A stretch of DNA of 12,075 nt. Source: an uncultured bacterium. Its GTDB lineage: Bacteria; Patescibacteriota; Saccharimonadia; Saccharimonadales; CAIOMD01. The position numbers and the translations under genes are program-made. The stretch covers positions 1-12,075 of the forward strand of contig CAIRQE010000049.1 of NCBI GenBank assembly GCA_903880655.1. The letters run 5' to 3'. Of this stretch, positions 6,443 to 12,075 are shown piece after piece; the stretch's first letter is position 1; each line of letters begins with the position of its first letter. The notes beneath the pieces were generated by a model, which saw nothing but the letters and a program-made list of their open reading frames with translations, made no database searches and was not told where the DNA came from.

Positions 6443-6470
6443 TGTAGCGCCACGTTTCTCCCATCATAAT

Positions 6471-6493
6471 CTTAAAAGGAATTTCCTTATAAG
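6471..6493. repeat. 23-base near-perfect palindrome before the 142-residue gene
   Basis: CTTA-n-AAGGAA-n-TTCCTT-n-TAAG: inner 6-bp arms perfect, outer 4-bp arms perfect, one mismatch between them. The central gap is a single base, so it suits a DNA-bound dimer better than an RNA hairpin. It lies 29 bases upstream of the GTG start. Confidence 0.6.
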
Positions 6494-6501
6494 AGAATGG
6501 A

Positions 6502-6553
6502 TATTCAATGGGGATATGTATTCGAACATACAAATACATGTGCCCATTGAATA
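6502..6553. repeat. Long two-part inverted repeat in the leader of the 142-residue gene
   Basis: Outer arms TATTCAATGGG / CCCATTGAATA (11 bp, perfect) are followed by a 3x3 internal loop, inner arms ATGTATT / AATACAT (7 bp, perfect) and a 10-base loop. It lies about 50-100 bases into the transcript predicted from the promoter at 6610-6638. There is no T-run next to it, so it is not a terminator. Confidence 0.8.
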
Positions 6554-6609
6554 AATAACTAGTCTGCTTGTTAAAAATCTTTCTGGAGTTACCTCAACAG
6601 AATTAACAT

Positions 6610-6638
6610 ATTATATCAGAAAAAAGCATTATTGTAAA
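6610..6638 (-). promoter_or_regulatory. Promoter for the 142-residue protein gene
   Basis: Minus strand: -35 TTTACA (6638-6633), 17-base spacer, extended -10 TGATATAAT (6618-6610). This is the best promoter in the window. Start near 6603 gives a leader of about 160 bases, unusually long here. Confidence 0.75.
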
Positions 6639-6650
6639 TAGAATTGACGG

Positions 6651-7322
6651 CTACTTATGCATCACCGCGACAATAGCAAACCTGCCATCATCCGGCTGCT
6701 TACCGCTTAGAAACGAGCTGTGTGAGTAGTAATCTGGGTGCGTTGCTACATCGATACCTTCATCTTGAATTTTATTCATTTTCACTCCTGCTTGCATAAA
6801 TTGCTTTCGGGCAACTTCATTAAGACTTTGAGCATTGAAGCTATGTAATGGGTAGGTTTCTTTTCCGACTGATGGACTCATCCATATAGATATATCTTCT
6901 GGCTTAAGCGAATATTGCTTCATGAAATATTGAACTGATTTAAATGCACCGTTTTGTTCAATGCTATGCCGGCCAAGGTGAGACACCATGAGTGCATGGT
7001 TCCGCTCACTATATATGACTGCTCCGATGCAATCAGCGATAGGTAGAAATAACGCAGTTTCATATTCGTCAGTACAAAGCGCATCCGCAGTGATAGAAGA
7101 AGGTTTTGAAAAACCATCACCTCGATCTTTTGTTTCAACCGCTTTATATTTACAAAAGTCATTAGTCTCATAGATTATTTTAACGAGAATAGTGTTTTCG
7201 GGAACAATGCCATTCTTCTTCAAGTATTTATCCCGGTTTTCCATAACAGATTGTCGAGTCTCTTCATCAATAATTTTCATTGATCCGTCGGATACGACTG
7301 AAGTATTTATCTGTAGTTTCAT
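6651..7322 (-). CDS. Divergent YfiH/laccase-domain (DUF152) protein
   Basis: YfiH/YlmD/LACC1 proteins act on purine nucleosides or have been described as polyphenol oxidases, using a zinc site of two His and one Cys. The protein has 223 residues, slightly shorter than usual. ITADALCTDEYETALFLPIA (77-96) followed by DC gives the ADA...ADC core with ligand C98. VSHLGRH (113-119) stands where VAHAGWRG is usual, with H115 the second ligand, and the end (DYYSHSSFL ... DGRFAIVAVM) fits the family C-terminus. The usual first ligand, in a QVHG motif, is not seen; the equivalent place reads IIYETNDF. The activity may therefore differ or be lost. The ATG is preceded at six bases by an extended -10 (TGGTACAAT) and by no ribosome site. 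It starts three bases after the small membrane protein gene. Confidence 0.78.
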   Translation of the reverse strand: MKLQINTSVVSDGSMKIIDEETRQSVMENRDKYLKKNGIVPENTILVKIIYETNDFCKYKAVETKDRGDGFSKPSSITADALCTDEYETALFLPIADCIGAVIYSERNHALMVSHLGRHSIEQNGAFKSVQYFMKQYSLKPEDISIWMSPSVGKETYPLHSFNAQSLNEVARKQFMQAGVKMNKIQDEGIDVATHPDYYSHSSFLSGKQPDDGRFAIVAVMHK

Positions 7323-7325
7323 TTT

Positions 7326-7535
7326 TTAATTGTACCAAATCGAGGTTGAGAAAATTAAGAGGGAAACTACCCATCCAAGTTGAACCCCCAGCATACATGT
7401 AGATCGATCAAATGCATTATATCCTCTGGTTGTGCAGTTTGATCCAGGAAGAGTTATGTTATTCAAGATGGTTACGCTAGCTATGGAGACAAATAGCAGG
7501 ATAGCACTTGCCAGCTTAAAGGGTGAATTCCTCAT
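7326..7535 (-). CDS. Small two-helix membrane protein, unknown function
   Basis: This 69-residue protein has two hydrophobic helices (about 8-25 and 48-66) joined by a polar loop holding two cysteines, C34 and C47. With basic residues at the N-terminus (R2, K7), both ends are probably cytoplasmic and the loop external, where the cysteines could form a disulfide. I do not recognise a family. It begins 14 bases after the triple stop of the surface protein gene and ends three bases before the YfiH-like gene, which suggests one operon. No ribosome site is visible (AGCTCCCTA before the ATG), so translation may depend on coupling. Confidence 0.6.
   Translation of the reverse strand: MRNSPFKLASAILLFVSIASVTILNNITLPGSNCTTRGYNAFDRSTCMLGVQLGWVVSLLIFSTSIWYN
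7329..7337 (-). promoter_or_regulatory. Extended -10 for leaderless YfiH-like mRNA
   Basis: Minus strand TGGTACAAT ends six bases before the ATG at 7322, overlapping the last codons and stop of the upstream gene. No Shine-Dalgarno sequence is present and the -35 is weak. Confidence 0.48.
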
Positions 7536-7549
7536 TAGGGAGCTTATTA

Positions 7550-10500
7550 TTAACGGTTTCTTTTGCTTTTATAGGCAAGCGAAGACAGAGTAATTCCAGT
7601 AATAGTAAGTCCACCTGCTGCAATATATAACATGGAAGTTCCATTGACCCCAGCGCCAGTATTAGGTGCCTTAACATCAGTCATTTTAACGGCTGGGCCA
7701 GAAGGATCAACTATAATTCCATTTGCTAATCCGTCTTCGTCAAGTGCTCCACCATCAGTTATGGTGTAGCTTATTTTAGTGACAGTGTGACCATCAAGAG
7801 TCACTTGAGATACTGTTGCTCCAGGTATCTGACTATATGTATTTGTTTTAGCACTATATTTCCTAGCTACTAAATTCTTGTCAGATAAATCGTAAAAGTA
7901 TTGCGTTATCGTTGCTGAACCACCTACGGTTGGGCATTCAAGCGTAAAGCTCATGAGGCCGGCTGGATACAAGTAACTGCTGTCTTGAGATGCGTTGCTT
8001 GAAGAGCTATTCATAGAGCTGTAATCCGGAGTACAAGATGACGCTACTTCAAGGGCTGCATATTTATCATTCACAGGATTAAGGTAGCTCTTAACATTAG
8101 ATTGGATGCTATCTAAAGTACCATCAGCATTCAAATCTCCTAGATTGGGCAATGCGCTCTCACCCGCAAATGTAGGATAGCCGGAATTAGCAGTGCTATT
8201 TATCGTCCAGATACTATTTGTTGCAGTATCGTCGTATTGAGTTCCATTGAAATCGAATACTGGGTCAATCAAGCTAGAATTGAAACCTTTGTCGGTAAAG
8301 GTGCGGATATTCTTAAGTTCAGCAGTTGATTTTGCATTACCAACATCAGGGTTACTGCATGATCCATTCGGCAACCCAGAAGTTTCGTAATCCCAGAAGA
8401 TGTTAACGAATGAATTGGTCCCGTAGCTGGTACCCATTATGCCGCCTTGACAATCGCCTTGTACCGTACCCGTTGCATAAGCATTGACGACGGCCACATT
8501 GCTTGCAAATCCAAACAGCCCGCCAGCATAGACGTTTCCATTTACAGCACTTCTAGAATACACGTCATGAATCGTATTTAGATTATTGTCGTAGTAAAGT
8601 CCGATTAAACCACCTGAATAACTATTACCCTGAACTGCACCCGTAGCATAAGAAGTATCGATTATAGAATACGCATTAAGCCCAACTAGACCACCCGTAT
8701 AATAACCTGTTGACGTTACAGCACCGTTTGCATATGATCTTGAAATCTGCGCTGGTACGCTACCGTTCACATTGGCGCCTACGAGCCCCCCAGTTGTCCC
8801 TTGGGCGGTAACTGCACCAGTCGCATGGGAACCAGTAATAAGCTTTCCGCTGTTATATCCTACAAGTCCACCAACTGTATTTACTCCGCTTACGTTAGCG
8901 CTTGAACTAGAATCAATTATTGTGTGGTGCGGCGCAGACGGTGGAGCGGTATACGTTCTGGTATTCCACTGGTTGATGTAATTTTGGTTTGTTTGATTTA
9001 GTGGGTATGATTCATTGCTTGGATATGGATACGCTGACATACCTTGGAACGGTAGCGGATTTACGGTATGGCTCCAAGCATCGTTGCTTGCATGCTTATA
9101 TTCAGCCCAGCTATATAAAACATAGCTTCGTTCCTTGCCGTTAGGTACTGGATTATATGCAAAATTAATGTCCATGCTGTCGCCGTGATGCATCACTACG
9201 TATTGATTGTTTGTGCCTTGAAGTAACGGAGATACATCACCATACTTTGTGAAATTACCACTTGGAGTAGAAAAAGGTGTCGATGGATATGATTTTACAT
9301 CATAAAAATTGTGCTTCCAGTATGGGCCGCTGTCATCAATTGCCGTGTAGCCTCTGAATTGTAAATTTGCAGACTCGGGGTGATATGTATTTTCGTCAAA
9401 CGCTTGCGCAGGCGAAGTATCCATAGCTGCGTAGTTAAGCTGAGTTTTATCGAACCCTAACCTTACACTATAGTCGTTTGTAAGGAACATATTTGACATA
9501 TCTATGGCCGTGTAGCGAGGTGCACCTTTAAGGCCATCAAGATGTGATTTATCCAACACTGTTACCCAATTTCCACTAGCATTTTTTACTTGAAGATATC
9601 GAAGAGATTGAGAGCTCTTAGAACTAAAATCTCGCACTCCATTTAAAACTAATATCTTTCGTGAACTCGATGATAAATCACCAAAATTCATAGTATAGGT
9701 ATTAATATTTGTAGCCTGATCCTTATATGTCCAATTATCATCAACTGCACTAATTGCAGACAAACAATTCTTGTTGAACATATCTACACATGATGTTGCT
9801 GGATGAGTTGGGTTCTTACTAGTTGTCAGAGCAGTATCCTGTTTAGCTACTTCAAGTTGGGGTAATACCTGATACCCGGGAGTCGTATCATATGTCTTAA
9901 GTGCTAATTCATCGTAGTAAACTATTTCATCATATTCTTGACTAATCTTAATGTTATAGACGCCATCTTTTGGCTTTAGGATATCGTCACTAATGGCAAC
10001 AGAATCATTACCTTCGGTGTTGATAGGAATAGTATGGCCGACATCAGCAGCATAGGTGTACTTTGCTCCATCCCATGTATATACAAGAGGACTTGATGAA
10101 CCAACTCCGCTTTGCTCTGTATGATACCCTACTAAGCCCCCGACGTTGTATACACCATGAACGGAACCTGAACTGTGCGCATTAGTAATAGTACCTGCAG
10201 CAACACCAACAAGTGCACCTACGTCATAGTAGCCACCAGTAATATTAACGTTCGATAGTGTAACGTCGTGTACTGTACCTTGCTCATCAAGCACACCAAA
10301 TAGACCAACCCAGCTTTGATTACGATTAATCGTTAACCCGTTGATAACTTTACTATTGCCGTCAAATGAACCAGTGAAATGGTTTGACATATCGCCGACT
10401 GGAAGGAATCCTTGGCCACCATTCCAATTAACGGTATCACTACAATCAATGTTTGTAGTCAACTTATATGAAGCTGTAGTATCGTTTGACATATCTTGCA

Positions 10501-10669
10501 GCATTGAACAGTTGGAAACTAGATATGGGTTACCTGTCGATCCGTCACCACCTTCGAATGCCCTAGCTATATGAGATTTTGGAATAACAAACACGGCTAG
10601 CAATAGGAGCCCCGCAACTAGATATCTCAGTTTAATAAAAGTTAATAAACTAAAATAGCGCAGTGACAT
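7550..10669 (-). CDS. Cell-wall-anchored GLUG-repeat surface protein with nested module
   Basis: A 1039-residue exported protein. Residues 1-37 are a signal peptide (basic start, hydrophobic 18-29, cleavage likely after ARA37). Residues 98-181 and 585-760 carry nine GLUG-type repeats (GLFG, GALVG, GGLVG and variants), expected to form a beta-helix. A module of about 390 residues (188-580) interrupts them; its LVYTWDGAKYTYAADV, YGDVSPLLQG and NPLPFQGMSAYPYP blocks recall the region attached to FG-GAP/ASPIC-UnbV proteins. Residues 843-995 (GDLNADGTLDSIQSNV to TDGGALDEDGLANG) match the choice-of-anchor U type. APNTG (1001-1005), a hydrophobic stretch and KSKRNR form a sortase signal. Eight cysteines fall in four local pairs. 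The ATG has GGGGG six bases upstream. The gene ends with three stops in a row. The role is probably adhesion or host contact, by inference. Confidence 0.88.
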   Translation of the reverse strand: MSLRYFSLLTFIKLRYLVAGLLLLAVFVIPKSHIARAFEGGDGSTGNPYLVSNCSMLQDMSNDTTASYKLTTNIDCSDTVNWNGGQGFLPVGDMSNHFTGSFDGNSKVINGLTINRNQSWVGLFGVLDEQGTVHDVTLSNVNITGGYYDVGALVGVAAGTITNAHSSGSVHGVYNVGGLVGYHTEQSGVGSSSPLVYTWDGAKYTYAADVGHTIPINTEGNDSVAISDDILKPKDGVYNIKISQEYDEIVYYDELALKTYDTTPGYQVLPQLEVAKQDTALTTSKNPTHPATSCVDMFNKNCLSAISAVDDNWTYKDQATNINTYTMNFGDLSSSSRKILVLNGVRDFSSKSSQSLRYLQVKNASGNWVTVLDKSHLDGLKGAPRYTAIDMSNMFLTNDYSVRLGFDKTQLNYAAMDTSPAQAFDENTYHPESANLQFRGYTAIDDSGPYWKHNFYDVKSYPSTPFSTPSGNFTKYGDVSPLLQGTNNQYVVMHHGDSMDINFAYNPVPNGKERSYVLYSWAEYKHASNDAWSHTVNPLPFQGMSAYPYPSNESYPLNQTNQNYINQWNTRTYTAPPSAPHHTIIDSSSSANVSGVNTVGGLVGYNSGKLITGSHATGAVTAQGTTGGLVGANVNGSVPAQISRSYANGAVTSTGYYTGGLVGLNAYSIIDTSYATGAVQGNSYSGGLIGLYYDNNLNTIHDVYSRSAVNGNVYAGGLFGFASNVAVVNAYATGTVQGDCQGGIMGTSYGTNSFVNIFWDYETSGLPNGSCSNPDVGNAKSTAELKNIRTFTDKGFNSSLIDPVFDFNGTQYDDTATNSIWTINSTANSGYPTFAGESALPNLGDLNADGTLDSIQSNVKSYLNPVNDKYAALEVASSCTPDYSSMNSSSSNASQDSSYLYPAGLMSFTLECPTVGGSATITQYFYDLSDKNLVARKYSAKTNTYSQIPGATVSQVTLDGHTVTKISYTITDGGALDEDGLANGIIVDPSGPAVKMTDVKAPNTGAGVNGTSMLYIAAGGLTITGITLSSLAYKSKRNR

Positions 10670-10693
10670 ATAGAACCCCCAGTTATTAAGAAA

Positions 10694-10702
10694 AGTATAT
10701 CA
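10694..10702 (-). promoter_or_regulatory. Extended -10 promoter for the surface protein gene
   Basis: Minus strand TGATATACT (extended -10, one mismatch) with a start expected near 10687, giving a leader of about 18 bases that includes the GGGGG ribosome site. No good -35 is present. Confidence 0.55.
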
Positions 10703-10838
10703 TAAGAACTATGTCTGAAAATTTGAAAATTTAATATAAATGGTATCTAAAATACGGATTTACGAGAATGATCGAAATTTAATGTTGTCTTGCATGGCAG
10801 GGCGTTTGATTCCATGTTAAAACTTTTTCAATTGCTAT

Positions 10839-11384
10839 ATGCTTATAATGATGAATACAAAATCTATTCCGATCTTTAAAACGAGGCTACCCGGAATTAT
10901 TAATACAAAAGTTGATTCGTTGTATATGCGTTCAATATCAACTGAAGATGCAGATAATTTTTTAGAATTAAGTTTGGATAAAGAAATAGCTAGATTTAAT
11001 AATTTCAATATTCACAATAAAGAAGAGTCTAAGAACAAAATAGATATATTCACTGGTGAAATAAAAAGAAAAGAAAGATTTAGCTATTCTATAATTAAGA
11101 ATAATAGGTTTGTTGGATATTATGGCATATGGATAGAGACCAATCATCTTAATTATTTTCGTGAAGGAATAGCAATACTACCTGATTATCGAAGACAAGG
11201 AATATATACTCTCTGCTCTGATTCGATGGTAGCCGTGTTATCAGATTTACATAAAGAAGTGTATTTAGTAAATAATATCGATAGCAAAAATACCACAAGT
11301 ATAATTGCATCAAAACAACGTGGTTTTATTCAAGAAGGTTTTAACGAAATAGGCGAACTAAGGTATATAAAAAGAATTTTATAA
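10839..11384 (+). CDS. GNAT-family N-acetyltransferase, AT-rich, likely acquired
   Basis: GNAT enzymes transfer acetyl from acetyl-CoA to an amine; the substrate is unknown here. The fold shows as LYMRSISTEDADNFLELSLD (28-47), a central FVGYYGIWIE strand (93-102), and EGIAILPDYRRQGIY (109-123), where RRQGIY is the acetyl-CoA pyrophosphate loop of motif A. The C-terminal ASKQRGFIQEGFNE (158-171) is the usual last element. The longest frame starts at 10839, but ATGs at 10848 and 10851 follow, and Met30 (10926) would still keep the fold. A TATAAT at 10844-10849 covers the first ATGs, so the start is unresolved. No ribosome site is seen. A hand count gives about 29% G+C over 10861-11340, far below the flanking genes, and the strand is reversed. 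Confidence 0.85.
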   Translation: MLIMMNTKSIPIFKTRLPGIINTKVDSLYMRSISTEDADNFLELSLDKEIARFNNFNIHNKEESKNKIDIFTGEIKRKERFSYSIIKNNRFVGYYGIWIETNHLNYFREGIAILPDYRRQGIYTLCSDSMVAVLSDLHKEVYLVNNIDSKNTTSIIASKQRGFIQEGFNEIGELRYIKRIL

Positions 11385-11424
11385 TATCAAACCGATACTC
11401 GGCAGTAGAATAACAAAATCTGCT

Positions 11425-11439
11425 TATGATATAATCATA
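11425..11439. repeat. Palindrome over the -10 of the last gene
   Basis: TATGAT-ATA-ATCATA: perfect 6-bp arms with a three-base centre, covering the TATAAT. It could be a repressor site or simply an AT-rich promoter. Confidence 0.4.
11427..11435 (+). promoter_or_regulatory. Extended -10 promoter for the downstream hydrophilic protein gene
   Basis: TGATATAAT is a perfect extended -10 with no clear -35. Start near 11442 gives a leader of about 23 bases with no obvious ribosome site. Confidence 0.6.
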
Positions 11440-11464
11440 ATAATATTTAAAAAACAGACAGATC

Positions 11465-12075
11465 ATGCTAGAAGAAACACCTCCAGAACAAACAACTGAA
11501 GAAACTACACCTACATATGAAGATATTGCAGCTGACGAATCAATACATCCTGGAATTCGTGAACATGCTGCAAGACTAGCGCAGTCGTCTGTCGATATTG
11601 GTGAACTGGCTGTAGATGCCAGTAATATTCCGGACAACCCCGTGATACCTACACCACCGACTGCTCCTACGCCAACACCTGAAGAACTTGCCGGAGCTGA
11701 ATTCCTTCATAGCAGGGATTCAAAACTCCACCAGTCTAAACCAGTATCTTTTGAACAGACTAGACAAGAAAGATTAGGTCACAAATCTAGCCAAAGACCA
11801 GCCGTTAAGATCAGCGACTGGCTTAGGGTGTTAGAGCGAACCCACATGGGAACTGGTGCTAGCGAGGCAAGAATTGAAGCCCAACCTCAGGTTATTGAAC
11901 GCATAAAAAACAGCTACCATAGTCGATACGTTATTAAGCCTGAGAATGTACCAGAGTCTACTTTTGAACTTGAACAAAGAATAGCTAGACAAGATGGAAT
12001 TAATATACCAATAACTGATGAGTACAAGCGAGAGAAAATATCTCAGATAGTAGCCGACCAAGAAGTATCGCTAGA
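11465..12075 (+). CDS. Hydrophilic protein of unknown function, 3' end beyond window
   Basis: The frame is open from the ATG at 11465 to the window end (203 codons), translated by hand. Residues 1-30 are acidic and Thr/Pro-rich (MLEETPPEQTTEETTPTYED), 31-54 look helical, and 55-73 are a Pro/Thr linker (IPDNPVIPTPPTAPTPTPEE). From about 78 the sequence becomes mixed charged and structured-looking (KISDWLRVLERTHMG at 116-130, YVIKPENVPESTFELEQRIA at 154-173). No signal peptide or membrane segment is visible, so it is probably cytoplasmic with a disordered head. I do not recognise the family. Its codon use is less AT-rich than the acetyltransferase before it. It has its own promoter 29 bases upstream. 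Confidence 0.8.
   Translation, partial: MLEETPPEQTTEETTPTYEDIAADESIHPGIREHAARLAQSSVDIGELAVDASNIPDNPVIPTPPTAPTPTPEELAGAEFLHSRDSKLHQSKPVSFEQTRQERLGHKSSQRPAVKISDWLRVLERTHMGTGASEARIEAQPQVIERIKNSYHSRYVIKPENVPESTFELEQRIARQDGINIPITDEYKREKISQIVADQEVSL

Noticed and set aside
6464..6547. 27-codon frame on the minus strand inside the hairpin region
   Set aside because: Its ATG lies within the outer stem with no ribosome site, and the product looks like translated AT-rich leader; the inverted repeat explains this stretch better.
8772..8981. Plus-strand frame opposite the surface protein gene, rich in Pro and Val
   Set aside because: Antisense image of the GLUG repeats and their linker; the opposite strand is a complete, well-supported gene.
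10844..10849. Perfect TATAAT at the start of the acetyltransferase gene as its promoter
   Set aside because: It would start transcription after the first three ATGs and has no good -35. It could be real only if translation begins at Met30, so it is noted in the gene entry but not listed as a promoter.
11341..12061. Minus-strand frames opposite the last plus-strand gene
   Set aside because: No ribosome site or recognisable domain; the plus-strand frame is continuous, has a promoter and shows normal protein composition.
1..12075. CRISPR arrays, tRNA/rRNA genes, insertion sequences, phage genes
   Set aside because: No regularly spaced repeats, no cloverleaf-like sequence, no transposase or integrase motifs and no terminal inverted repeats with target duplications were seen.

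Overview
This window looks like chromosomal sequence from a small-genome bacterium of the Candidate Phyla Radiation, most likely Candidatus Saccharibacteria (TM7). The reasons are family-level recollections, not a search: standard genetic code, FAD-dependent ThyX, a sortase-type surface protein ending in an APNTG variant signal, a divergent YfiH/laccase-domain protein, and a short basic protein whose tail resembles an actinobacterial family. Almost everything is on the minus strand. Only the last 1.2 kb is read on the plus strand.

Layout, left to right. 1-660: 5' part of thyX (minus), running off the window, with its own promoter region. 715-739: terminator of the transcription/translation operon. 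764-3256 (minus): secE, nusG, rplK, rplA, the conserved bacterial order. secE and nusG overlap by 4 bases. rplK has a strong internal sigma70-type promoter. An RNA element resembling an L1-binding site lies just before rplA. secE sits directly behind a terminator that overlaps candidate promoters. 3331-5841 (minus): a P-loop AAA_33-type kinase/ATPase, a YgjP-type zinc metallopeptidase and a soluble PAS histidine kinase with no response regulator beside it. 6014-6442: a 142-residue basic protein behind a ~160-base leader that holds a long two-part hairpin and a separate 23-base palindrome. 6651-10669 (minus): a divergent YfiH-like protein, a two-helix membrane protein, and a 1039-residue wall-anchored surface protein made of GLUG repeats interrupted by a large inserted module. 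10839-11384 (plus): an AT-rich GNAT acetyltransferase that looks acquired. 11465 to the end (plus): the start of an unrecognised hydrophilic, probably cytoplasmic protein.

How it works together: secE-nusG-rplK-rplA supplies translocon, transcription-elongation and L1/L11-stalk components, probably with L1 feedback through the RNA element. The surface protein is exported through Sec and probably anchored by a sortase encoded elsewhere. Genes with strong Shine-Dalgarno sites (rplA, secE) sit beside genes whose -10 box lies 6-7 bases before the ATG, which suggests mixed leadered and leaderless expression.

No gene-free stretch exceeds 300 bases. The longest are 6443-6650 (promoter, hairpin, palindrome), 5842-6013 (short imperfect repeats, nothing assignable beyond a promoter) and 10670-10838 (divergent spacer with one promoter). 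I see no tRNA, rRNA, CRISPR array, insertion sequence or defence system, and no convincing new multi-gene system. The most unusual items are the hairpin/palindrome leader, the nested surface-protein module and the leaderless pattern.
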